From: Paracoccaceae bacterium
GTDB lineage: Bacteria > Pseudomonadota > Alphaproteobacteria > Rhodobacterales > Rhodobacteraceae
Direction: 5' to 3'
DNA: 35,037 nucleotides
Assembly: GCA_018223085.1 (NCBI GenBank)
Contig: JAAEZB010000020.1
Coordinates: 1 to 35,037, forward strand
Positions 8,300 through 16,012 of this stretch are shown piece by piece. The notes beneath the pieces were generated by a model, which saw nothing but the letters and a program-made list of their open reading frames with translations, searched no databases and was not told the origin of the DNA. How positions within the stretch are numbered: position 1 is the stretch's first letter; each line of letters begins with the position of its first letter. The position numbers were made by a program, and so were the translations under genes.

Positions 8300-9286
8300 T
8301 CAGGAGCGGGCGGCGCGCAGCACCGTCCGGGCAAAATTCATCGGCATGTCGCCAAACCGGGCCGTGGCATGTGCCGCGAGCAGGGTTGTCAGGCTACGCA
8401 TCGGTTCTTCGAGGATCGGGCGGTGGGATTCGCCAAAGGCACGGCCAAGCAGGGCACAGGCGGCATCACCATCTCCGCTACTGACCGCGCGGCGGGCGAG
8501 GTAGCGCAACTGATATGCGCGGGCGGCGGTTTCGTGCTGGGCGAAAAAGTCGGGCGCTGTGGGGCGGAGTTTCGTTACCATCCGCTCCCATGAGGCGAGC
8601 TGTGCCTCGATATTCGCCGAGAGGCCGGTGGCATTGACGCGATATTCGGTGAGTAGCCCCGGCACGCCCTCGATGATCCAGTCAGTTTTCAAGCAAAGGC
8701 GTAGCCAGCATTCGATATCTTCGGATTGGCGGAAGGTTTCGTCGAAAATCCAGTCACGCTGTGTCTCGGAGGCGGGCCGCCAGGCAATGGCGTCGAGTGT
8801 CTCGCGGCGGATGACCGGGGCCGATCCGTTGCCAATAGGATTACGCTTGAAGACATGGGCGGACGTTACGCCGCGCAGCCGTGGGCGCTGGGCATGTCCG
8901 ATCCGGTTGCCAGCCTCGTCAATCAGGGCCGAGCCGGAATAGCTTAGCCCGACTTCCGGATTCGCGCGGAGGTGATTGATATGCGCGGCCAGCTTTTCGG
9001 GAATCCACAGATCATCCGCATCGCAAAATCCGATTACACTGCCACGTGCGGCAGCGATGCCACTGTTGCGTGCGCCCGCAAGGCCGCGGTTGAGCTGATG
9101 AACGACGCGGAAGCGCCTGTCCTTTGCGGCGTGGAGGTTTGCAATAGTGGCCGTATTGTCGATTGAGCCGTCGTCGACAATCACGACTTCGAAATCGCGG
9201 AAGCTCTGCGCGCTTAGTGAGGCAAGTGTCGCGGGCAGGGTGGCGGCGGCATTGTAGGATGGAACAACGATCGTAGCGTAGGGCAT
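8300..9286 (-). CDS. Glycosyltransferase family 2
   Basis: A 328-residue GT-A enzyme, starting at the ATG at 9286 (MPYATIVVPSYNAAATLPAT); a longer open frame to 9418 overlaps the next gene and lacks homology. Motifs are the VVPSYN nucleotide-binding start, EVVIVDDGSIDNT, the GLAGARNSGIAAARG segment and the DXD-like FCDADDLW. The ED of SEDIECWLRL is the likely catalytic base region. It shares its layout and several blocks (FCDADDLW, YR-N-GLSA, YLARRA near the end) with the next upstream gene, so the two are tandem paralogues. It probably extends the exopolysaccharide repeat unit. Confidence 0.9.
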   Translation of the reverse strand: MPYATIVVPSYNAAATLPATLASLSAQSFRDFEVVIVDDGSIDNTATIANLHAAKDRRFRVVHQLNRGLAGARNSGIAAARGSVIGFCDADDLWIPEKLAAHINHLRANPEVGLSYSGSALIDEAGNRIGHAQRPRLRGVTSAHVFKRNPIGNGSAPVIRRETLDAIAWRPASETQRDWIFDETFRQSEDIECWLRLCLKTDWIIEGVPGLLTEYRVNATGLSANIEAQLASWERMVTKLRPTAPDFFAQHETAARAYQLRYLARRAVSSGDGDAACALLGRAFGESHRPILEEPMRSLTTLLAAHATARFGDMPMNFARTVLRAARS

Positions 9287-9297
9287 CGGGATGATCC

Positions 9298-10221
9298 TTA
9301 GTTGGCGAACAGGTATTGGCGGGTTGTTTGGGGAAGACACGGCAGCAAGAGCGCAGCGAGCGCGATCAACACGCCCCGGCGCGCCGGAAGAAGGAAGGCC
9401 GTCGCATTTTGACGACATCCTTCAACAACCAGCTTTCGTGTGGTGGAGGCAGGCGCGCCGATGCGCAGTGCGCGGCGTGCGAGGTAGCGCAGGTAAATGG
9501 CTTCGGCGCGTGGATCGGGACGGTAGCCCAGCCGTGCAGCGGTCTTGAGCGCGGCCATCCGGCTGATGCGCATCTTGTCGAGATCGGCCGAGAGGCCGTT
9601 GTGGCTGAGGCGGTAGAGCACATGGGGGGCATGGATGCCGGTCAGGCGATGGCCTGCCCCAACGAGATGGATCAGGAACTCCAGATCCTCGTTATGCACG
9701 AGGTCCTCGCGAAAGCCGCCAAGGCTCTGGAATGTATCGCGGCGCAGCGACAGGTTTGACAGTGTGCAAACCGCGTTTTCGCCCATGAGCATGGGGACGG
9801 TCACATCGCCTTGGGGCACATGCGAGCATGTTTCAATATGGCTCGGATCTTGATGGAAAAACCCGACCTGCCCGAAAACAGCCTGCACATCGCCGCGCGA
9901 CAGGTAAAGCGCGACATCGCGCAGCTTGTCGCGTTGCCAGAGATCATCGGCATCGCAAAATGCGATGATCTCGCCATTTGCCTGTGTGAGGGCACCGTGA
10001 TTGCGGGCGGCGCTTGGTCCTTTGCGCGGGTTGCGCAGGAGTTTCAGGCGGGAATCCTTTTGCGCAAGTGTTTCTGCGACGCTCCAGCTGTTGTCGGTTG
10101 ACCCGTCCTCGACGAGGATTGCCTCCCAGTTGGTGAAGCTCTGCTCTTGCAGCGCGGAGATGGTTGCCGGAAGGGTTTCGGCGGCGTTGTAGACGGGAAT
10201 GACGACGGAAATCAGGGTCAT
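9298..10221 (-). CDS. Glycosyltransferase family 2
   Basis: A 307-residue GT-A transferase beginning MTLISVVIPVYNAAETLPAT. It has VEDGSTDNS, GPSAARNHGA, the DXD motif in FCDADDLW, and the catalytic-base region HNEDLEFLIHL. The start overlaps the stop of the flippase gene in an ATGA arrangement (10218-10221), which indicates translational coupling. It ends twelve bases before the ATG of the next GT2. The C-terminal block YLRYLARRAL is shared with that neighbour. It ends in a hydrophobic segment (VLIALAALLLPCLP) that could attach it to the membrane. Donor and acceptor are unknown. Confidence 0.9.
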   Translation of the reverse strand: MTLISVVIPVYNAAETLPATISALQEQSFTNWEAILVEDGSTDNSWSVAETLAQKDSRLKLLRNPRKGPSAARNHGALTQANGEIIAFCDADDLWQRDKLRDVALYLSRGDVQAVFGQVGFFHQDPSHIETCSHVPQGDVTVPMLMGENAVCTLSNLSLRRDTFQSLGGFREDLVHNEDLEFLIHLVGAGHRLTGIHAPHVLYRLSHNGLSADLDKMRISRMAALKTAARLGYRPDPRAEAIYLRYLARRALRIGAPASTTRKLVVEGCRQNATAFLLPARRGVLIALAALLLPCLPQTTRQYLFAN

Positions 10222-11450
10222 GACAACGCCCTCGCTTGGTTGGGGGAAAAGGCAAATTGCAGGGCCGGGCGCGACAACACGAGCATGCAGAGGCTGGCTG
10301 TTGCGAGGTAGCCCCACGCGATCGCGGTCAGGCCAAAGGGCGCGGTAAGCACGACATTCAGGGTGACGGCCGCCGTCAGCATGGCCGTGCCGCGCAGTTC
10401 GAGCAGCGGGCGGTTCTCGGCGCGGTGCCAGCCTGCGGTCGCTGTCCAGAGCATTGTCGGAATGGCCACAAGGCACAGGATCGAAACGGGCTCGGCCAGA
10501 CCGTCCCAGCCATCGCCCAGCAGAAATGGCACATACCATTGTGCCAGCAGGGCTTGCAGGAGGACGACCGGAGCGACGATCCCGATGGAAAGAGCAAACC
10601 CCTGACGCATCGCGGCAACGCGATCGGTATGCACGCACAGATGCGGGAACAATACGGCGGCGAAGGCGGCGGAAAAGGAGGTGGCGAGGCTTAGCCCGGC
10701 ATTGAAGGCCATGAAGTAGAGACCGAGGATTTCTGGCCCGAGTAGCGCGCCCACGATCAGTTTGTTGGCATGCAGGCGTGCGGTCATGATGACCTCGGTT
10801 CCGAGGATCGGCCAGCCGAAACGGATGAACGGGCGAATGGCGGTTTTGCCGCTTTCCGGCGCGCGGCGCCAAGGATGCAGGCGGCGCATTGCCAGCAGCC
10901 AGAAAGGCGCCGTCAAAAGCCGGGGCAGCACCAGCACCAGAGCCGAGGGCCATACCATCGCCAGAGCCACTGACATCAGGTTCGCCAGCACTGTCTGGCT
11001 ACCTGCAATGGCCGCGGTTTGCTTGAGTTTGCCCGCCCGCATGGCAAGGCCCGTCTGAACCAGCCCACCGGGCATGAACAGGTATTCACCCGCCAGAACG
11101 AGGATCAAAACAGCCATCGTCAGGTTGCCGGTTATACCCCAAACCGTGCCCGCGATGGCGCACTGAAGCGCGAATAAGCCGAGGCACCAGGCCCAGAACA
11201 GATCGTGCGCCCGGTTGCAGGTGGCTGCAAGCTCGGACGTTGGCGCGGCAATGATGCGCTGGCCTATTCCGTTTTGAGTCAATGACTTGAGCAGATCGCC
11301 CGTAGCCAACGCGGCGGCGGCTATGCCGATCTCGGCCACGTCCAGTGTCCGCGCCACGGCAATGACGACACCGAGGCGAGATAGCTTGGTTGCGATTTCA
11401 GACGCACCATAGGCCAGCAGATGGCCGAGCATTGAAGGAGGATTGGACAC
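10218..11450 (-). CDS. Wzx-like polysaccharide flippase (MATE/MOP superfamily)
   Basis: A 410-residue polytopic protein with about twelve membrane segments. Its opening (GASEIATKLSRLGVVIAVARTLDVAEIGIAAAA) matches oligosaccharide flippases of the MOP superfamily, which move undecaprenyl-linked repeat units to the periplasmic face. A second conserved stretch, PILGTEVIMTARLHANKLIVGALLG split around residue 220, is typical of the family's seventh helix. It heads a minus-strand operon with three glycosyltransferases and is divergent from wza. The frame starts at the ATG at 11450, 224 bases from the wza start. Confidence 0.85.
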   Translation of the reverse strand: MSNPPSMLGHLLAYGASEIATKLSRLGVVIAVARTLDVAEIGIAAAALATGDLLKSLTQNGIGQRIIAAPTSELAATCNRAHDLFWAWCLGLFALQCAIAGTVWGITGNLTMAVLILVLAGEYLFMPGGLVQTGLAMRAGKLKQTAAIAGSQTVLANLMSVALAMVWPSALVLVLPRLLTAPFWLLAMRRLHPWRRAPESGKTAIRPFIRFGWPILGTEVIMTARLHANKLIVGALLGPEILGLYFMAFNAGLSLATSFSAAFAAVLFPHLCVHTDRVAAMRQGFALSIGIVAPVVLLQALLAQWYVPFLLGDGWDGLAEPVSILCLVAIPTMLWTATAGWHRAENRPLLELRGTAMLTAAVTLNVVLTAPFGLTAIAWGYLATASLCMLVLSRPALQFAFSPNQARALS

Positions 11451-11549
11451 GGGCGGTAGCTTTCATCAGGATTTCAGCATTTTTACCCTCTGGCTCCGTC
11501 CTCTGTCTTCGACGCGGCAGGAGAGCGGCGCGCCGCGATGGGGTGGGGG

Positions 11550-11647
11550 CCTATCCTTTCGGGTCACGTTTTCACCCGACTGCCCGAATGGCACGCAGGG
11601 ACCCTCGCGATAAAAGGAATAGGCATGAACATGCCCGCGCGATAAAA
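11550..11647. promoter_or_regulatory. Divergent wzx/wza regulatory region with symmetric elements
   Basis: The 224-base divergent region contains several ordered elements: CCTATCCTTT at 11550-11559; direct repeats CGCGATAAAA at 11606-11615 and 11638-11647 (32 bases apart, about three helical turns); a perfect inverted repeat GGCATG-AA-CATGCC at 11622-11635 between them; and AATAGGCAT at 11618-11626. The CCTAT-type words recur before other genes of the locus. This pattern suggests operator sites, probably for a dedicated regulator; which one is not shown by the sequence. Confidence 0.45.
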
Positions 11648-11674
11648 ACAGGTATGTTCCTTTGAGGATGAATT

Positions 11675-12889
11675 ATGATTTCTGTTCGAACCCGCTTGCT
11701 GGGGTCATGTTTGGGCGTCGCCTTTATCGCCGGTTGCGGCGACGTGCCGCCGCCTGAAAACCTTGGGCCGGTTCAGAGTGGTGGTGCCTATCAGGCCCAG
11801 TACAGAACCCCGCCCAACAAGGCGGAGGCGGAGCCGTTCCTGATATCTGAGCGTATGAACGCAAAGAAGTGCCGGCCCAGTTTCAATACTGCGGGGAAGG
11901 GGGGCAATATCGTGGCGCAAGCGTTGCGTGGGGAACGCCTTTCGCGCAACGATCTGGTCGATATTCGCATTGCCGATGACGAGACCTTTAACGGGGATTA
12001 TGTGGTGACGCGGGATGGTGCGCTCAAACTGCCATTCCTGTCGCCGGTCCATGCCCAAGGCCGCACCACCGCAGACATTGAGGCACAGATTGCGCGCCTT
12101 CTCGTGCAAGAGGGCTTTTATGAAGAGGCGCCGCGCATTTCGGTCAGGCTTGCGGATTTTGCAAGTGTCCGCGTGGCGGTCTCTGGTGCGGTGTTCGAGC
12201 CTCATGCGGTCGAGATTGGCACCCGCGTTGCAGATGATATTGACCGCACCCGCCAAGAAGCGCTTGGGGCGTCCACCGAGGCGCGCAACCTGTCGGTCGC
12301 GTTGCGCGCAGCGGGCGGCGTTCGCCCGGATGCGGATCTTGCAGCCGTGGAGCTGCGCCGCAATGGCACGAAACATATTCTGGACATGCGTGGTGTGTTC
12401 GAGGGGCATAACCCGGTTGATGTGATGCTTCTGACGGGGGACGAAATCCGCGTGCCAACGCGCCAGTGTTTTCAGGATGATCTGATGCGTCCCAGTCCGA
12501 TCAGCCCGCCCGGAATCTCCCTATTCTTGTCGAACCTGACGCAGCCTGCGGCTGGCAACGCGCCGTCTGCGATTGGGCGCGGCGTGCGCGAGGTGCCTTA
12601 TGGCACGCGCTTTATGCAGGCTGTCGTAAACACCAACTGTGTCGGGGGCGCGCGCGCGACGAGCGCGAACCGCTCTGCGGTTCTGTTTACGCGCGATCCG
12701 ATCACCGGCGTTTCGACGGTCATTGAGCGCGATATCGAGGATATACTGCGCCGCGCGGATCGTGACGATTACGATCCTTACCTGCTGCCAGGCGATTCTA
12801 TTGCCTGTTACGACAGCAGCGTCACCAACTTTGCCGAAGTCGCCAAGATCGTAGGCGCGGTGGTTGCTGCGGGTGCCGTCTTCGACTGA
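11675..12889 (+). CDS. Wza-like polysaccharide export lipoprotein
   Basis: A 404-residue outer-membrane polysaccharide export protein. A lipoprotein signal peptide ends in the lipobox IAGC, so Cys21 would be lipidated. The Poly_export domain covers roughly residues 85-165 (DLVDIRIADDETFNGDYVV... and the following PFLSPVHAQGRTTADIEAQI block). SLBB-like repeats follow, containing VAVSGAVFEPHAVEIG and later MLLTGDEIRVP. It would form the export channel for the exopolysaccharide. The ATG has GAGG seven bases upstream. Its stop is three bases from that of the convergent kinase gene, leaving no room for a conventional terminator. Confidence 0.88.
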   Translation: MISVRTRLLGSCLGVAFIAGCGDVPPPENLGPVQSGGAYQAQYRTPPNKAEAEPFLISERMNAKKCRPSFNTAGKGGNIVAQALRGERLSRNDLVDIRIADDETFNGDYVVTRDGALKLPFLSPVHAQGRTTADIEAQIARLLVQEGFYEEAPRISVRLADFASVRVAVSGAVFEPHAVEIGTRVADDIDRTRQEALGASTEARNLSVALRAAGGVRPDADLAAVELRRNGTKHILDMRGVFEGHNPVDVMLLTGDEIRVPTRQCFQDDLMRPSPISPPGISLFLSNLTQPAAGNAPSAIGRGVREVPYGTRFMQAVVNTNCVGGARATSANRSAVLFTRDPITGVSTVIERDIEDILRRADRDDYDPYLLPGDSIACYDSSVTNFAEVAKIVGAVVAAGAVFD

Positions 12890-12892
12890 TCC

Positions 12893-15388
12893 TTAGGGCA
12901 AAGTCGGCTCTGGTGCGTCTTGCCAAACCTCTTTGGCGGCGTCGATTGCAAGCCTTAGCTGATCGCGGTCGCCAAGCTCTGCTGCCATTTCGACAGCAAC
13001 GAGGGCATCGCGCAGCTTTGGTTGGCCAAAGGCCGCAGCGCTGCCTGCCACCTTGTGTGCTTGCTCCGCGATTTCGGCCAGATCGTCCGGCTTTGTATCG
13101 AACCAAGCGAACAGGGCCACGGTTTCGGACAGGTAGCGATCAAGCAGGTCTTGCAGCGGATTTTCACGTGGCTGTGGCCGTGGGGTCTCGGCAGGGATGT
13201 GACGGCGCGATGTGAGTTGGTTGATGACGCGTTGAAGTTCGTTCTCGTCAAGCGGCTTGGGCAGGAAACCCGACATGCCCGCAGCGACGAAGCGGTCGCG
13301 GGCTTCCGGCAGCACATTGGCGGAGAGAGCAACGATCGGGACGTCCCGGCATGCTCCGTTGCCTTCGCGAATGGCACGCGTGGCGCCCAGACCGTCGAGC
13401 ACGGGCATCCGAATATCCATCAAGATCAGTTCGAAGCGATGCTTGTCTGCCTTGGCCACGGCCTCTTGTCCGTTGCGCGCCTCTGTCACGTGATGGCCGA
13501 GGCCGGATAGGATTTCCCTTGCCAGTTCGAGATTGATCTCGGTGTCCTCGACCAAGAGGATGTCGCAGCCGGTTACGGCATCTTCTATGAGTTGCGTCGT
13601 GTCCTGCTCTTCGGGCCCGTCTTCAATAACCAGCGGAAGTCGCACCCAGAAGACACTTCCTTCGCCCTCGGCACTTTCCACCCCGAGTTCGCCGCCCATG
13701 GTCTCGACGAAACGCCGCGCGACGCCAAGCCCGAGGCCGGTGCCGGATTGAATGCCGCTATCAGCCCGGTCGATGGTTTGAAAGTCTCCGAAGATCCGCT
13801 CTTGTTCGTTTTCGGGGATGCCGATGCCCGTGTCGATAACGCGAAGCTCTAATGTGCTGCCGGTCTGTTCGGCCTCGATGATGATCCGGCCATTATGGGT
13901 AAATTTGATCGCATTGCCGACAAGGTTCAGCAACACCTGCTGCAGGCGTGATGAGTCAATCCGCACCCACATCGCGGGTTTCCCGATCCAGCCCCATTGA
14001 ATGTGGCTTCCGTTCATTTCGACTGCGATGGCCTGCGAATCCACGATGTCCTGTAACAGCCGTCCGAGATGCACGACTTCTTCACGGGACTGCACGGCGC
14101 CAGCCTCGAACCGTGCGACGTCGAGCACGGCATCGACGTGATGCATCAGAACGCCGCCCGAGATGTTCATGTTGCGCACGTAGCGCCGTTGCTTCTGTGA
14201 AAGCGGGGTTTTCTCAAGAAGCGTCAGATTTCCCATAAGGCCGTTTAGCGGCGTGCGAATCTCGTGTGTCATCATGGCGAGGAATTCGGTCTTGGCTTTT
14301 TCGCCAGCCAGCGCCTTGTCGCGTGCTTCGACCAATTCGGTTTCGGCGGCCACGCTGTGCGAAATATCGCGCAGGAAGGCGATGACCATTTCGTCTTCTC
14401 CTGCCTGGGCCTTTTCCAATGCCAGTTCGACGGGGAAAACCTCACCATTGCGCCGCTTGGCCTCAAGCCGGACACGACCATGCCCGACCACCCTCTGTTC
14501 GCCGGAAGCACGCATGCGCTTCATTCCGGCGTCATGGGCGTCGCGAAAATGGTCCGGTATGATGATGTCCGCAATGTTTTTGCCGATTACTTCGTCCTGG
14601 GAATATCGAAAGATGCGTTCCGCTGATGGATTGAAGTTCAGGATACGTCCGTCGAGATCCGACACCACGACGGCGTCGAGGGATGTTTCCAGAATGGTGT
14701 TTAGGCGGGCATAGGCGTCGGCCAGTTCCTGACCGCGGATTTCGGTCTGATTGCCGACACGGCGGGTATAGACCAGTAGAACGATCAGAGCAAAAACGAG
14801 CGCTGTGGCGAGCAAGGCAAGGTGCAGCAGAGTGGAGGCGAAATTTTCCCGGCTTTGATCTGAGCGCTCGACGAAATATTGAAGACCGGCCGTGGCAGCA
14901 GTGCGCAGGAGCGGACGCATTTCCGCCGCCTGATTGCCCAGCGTTGGAAGCGCGGCGCGTAGTTCCGTGCGCGGCCCATCTATGATCGGGATGATCGCAT
15001 CGAGCCGGTTTTGAATTTCTTCGATAGAGTTTCCAAACGGCTCGATCTCGCGAAGGCTGCTATAGAACGTGCCGGTTCTCAAAGTCACGACACGGCTGTA
15101 AAATACGTCGAATTCGACGACGACGTCTTCAAGTGCGTCTGGGCTCGTGCTCGTGCGGGCGGTTTGCACCGCGTTGCGAAAGTCGAGAAATTCCACCTCC
15201 GCTTGGGAAAGAGCCCAGTGAACGTTGTCAGATCTTGCTGAGTTCAGGAACCGCAGTTCGCGCACGATTTCGGACAATAGGAACGTGATCGAGAGAACGC
15301 ATAGCAAACCTATCAGGACCAGAAGCATCTGGCTTCGGCGCAATCGCGAATTGTCTTGTGGTCGCCGTTCCGGTGAGGCGTCTTTCAT
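12893..15388 (-). CDS. Hybrid sensor histidine kinase (PAS-HisKA-HATPase-REC-HPt)
   Basis: An 831-residue membrane sensor. Its parts are: TM1 about 21-43; a helical periplasmic sensor region about 44-185; TM2 about 186-208; PAS about 228-340; HisKA with phosphorylated His375 in MMTHEIRTPLNG; HATPase_c with N box around Asn488/Asn492, DTGIGIP and SGTGLGLGVARR; REC with Asp658 in LILMDIRMPVLDG; and HPt with His778 in HKVAGSAAAFG. All phosphorelay residues are present, so it can pass phosphate to a separate response regulator, most simply the LuxR-type one at 17684. Its ATG overlaps the stop of the upstream SUOX-fold gene (TAATG), which implies a shared transcript and joint function. Confidence 0.93.
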   Translation of the reverse strand: MKDASPERRPQDNSRLRRSQMLLVLIGLLCVLSITFLLSEIVRELRFLNSARSDNVHWALSQAEVEFLDFRNAVQTARTSTSPDALEDVVVEFDVFYSRVVTLRTGTFYSSLREIEPFGNSIEEIQNRLDAIIPIIDGPRTELRAALPTLGNQAAEMRPLLRTAATAGLQYFVERSDQSRENFASTLLHLALLATALVFALIVLLVYTRRVGNQTEIRGQELADAYARLNTILETSLDAVVVSDLDGRILNFNPSAERIFRYSQDEVIGKNIADIIIPDHFRDAHDAGMKRMRASGEQRVVGHGRVRLEAKRRNGEVFPVELALEKAQAGEDEMVIAFLRDISHSVAAETELVEARDKALAGEKAKTEFLAMMTHEIRTPLNGLMGNLTLLEKTPLSQKQRRYVRNMNISGGVLMHHVDAVLDVARFEAGAVQSREEVVHLGRLLQDIVDSQAIAVEMNGSHIQWGWIGKPAMWVRIDSSRLQQVLLNLVGNAIKFTHNGRIIIEAEQTGSTLELRVIDTGIGIPENEQERIFGDFQTIDRADSGIQSGTGLGLGVARRFVETMGGELGVESAEGEGSVFWVRLPLVIEDGPEEQDTTQLIEDAVTGCDILLVEDTEINLELAREILSGLGHHVTEARNGQEAVAKADKHRFELILMDIRMPVLDGLGATRAIREGNGACRDVPIVALSANVLPEARDRFVAAGMSGFLPKPLDENELQRVINQLTSRRHIPAETPRPQPRENPLQDLLDRYLSETVALFAWFDTKPDDLAEIAEQAHKVAGSAAAFGQPKLRDALVAVEMAAELGDRDQLRLAIDAAKEVWQDAPEPTLP

Positions 15389-15897
15389 TATTTTATGCTT
15401 ATCCGATCAAGCTGCCATATGCTGCGAGAATAGATCACTTCTGTGCGGTAGTCACGGGAAGACGAGAAAGGGTAAATCACCCAAAGCGGCCCCTTATCGC
15501 GACGCGACAGCTGTTTTCCATCCATCTCATAGGCAATGATCGGACCGGTTTCGGTGGCATCTGATATAGGGATCGAGACGCTGTAATCGTTGATCGCCGT
15601 TGCGTTGATCGTGTCCCCCTCGGCACCAATGTATTCAAGCAGTGTTTTGAGGCGGACACCAATGAAGGTGTGGTTGTCGGGCGTCCAGATCGTTTCGGTT
15701 GTGATTACACTTTCGCCGAGTGCGCGAAGCATTTCGAGATCAAGTAACGCGGTTTCGCCCTCGTTTGTGTTCTCGATCTTGCCGGAGACCGTCAAGAGCA
15801 CAGGCCCTTCAGGCGATGGAAGGATTTCCGCGGTAGCAGGAAAAGCCCACAGGCTGACTGCGACGGCAACCGCAGAGATTGTGCGAAAGATGTTCAT
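15388..15897 (-). CDS. Secreted SUOX-fold (molybdopterin-binding-like) protein, PruR-like pterin sensor candidate
   Basis: A 169-residue protein with a signal peptide (residues 1-23, cleavage after ATA) followed by a single small oxidoreductase molybdopterin-binding-like domain. Recognisable stretches are LLTVSGKIENTNEG near the start, WTPDNHTFIGVRLKTLLEYIGA in the middle, and GPLWVIYPFSS near the end. The whole protein contains no cysteine, so the molybdenum-ligating Cys of sulfite-oxidase-like enzymes is absent and catalysis by that route is unlikely. Agrobacterium PruR, a periplasmic pterin-binding regulator of the membrane protein DcpA, belongs to this fold. The overlap with the kinase gene suggests this protein presents a pterin or similar ligand to the kinase's periplasmic domain. 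The ATG at 15897 has GGAG upstream and begins the signal peptide. Confidence 0.78.
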   Translation of the reverse strand: MNIFRTISAVAVAVSLWAFPATAEILPSPEGPVLLTVSGKIENTNEGETALLDLEMLRALGESVITTETIWTPDNHTFIGVRLKTLLEYIGAEGDTINATAINDYSVSIPISDATETGPIIAYEMDGKQLSRRDKGPLWVIYPFSSSRDYRTEVIYSRSIWQLDRISIK

Positions 15898-15994
15898 GGG
15901 ACGCTCCATTTTTCTTGCCGCCCTCATTGTCGCATTTTCACGCCGGATTGGCAGCTATGCATCAGGATTGCTTGTATATCCATTCAGATCACGT

Positions 15995-16012
15995 CCTATC
16001 CTTTTGGATAGG
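15995..16012. promoter_or_regulatory. Perfect inverted repeat CCTATCC-TTTT-GGATAGG
   Basis: A seven-base perfect inverted repeat with a four-base spacer. It begins immediately after the stop of the fused transferase gene and lies about 98 bases upstream of the SUOX-fold/kinase operon start. No T run follows in the minus-strand direction, which argues against a simple terminator. The half-site plus spacer, CCTATCCTTT, also occurs upstream of wza (11550-11559), so an operator role is plausible. Confidence 0.5.

Noticed and set aside
10222-10953. Long N-terminal extension of the second GT2 gene
   Set aside because: The extension lies entirely inside the flippase gene in another frame; the GT2 fold begins at the ATG at 10221 with an ATGA overlap.
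15388-15897. Annotation of the SUOX-fold protein as an active molybdenum oxidoreductase
   Set aside because: The protein has no cysteine at all, so the conserved molybdenum ligand is missing.
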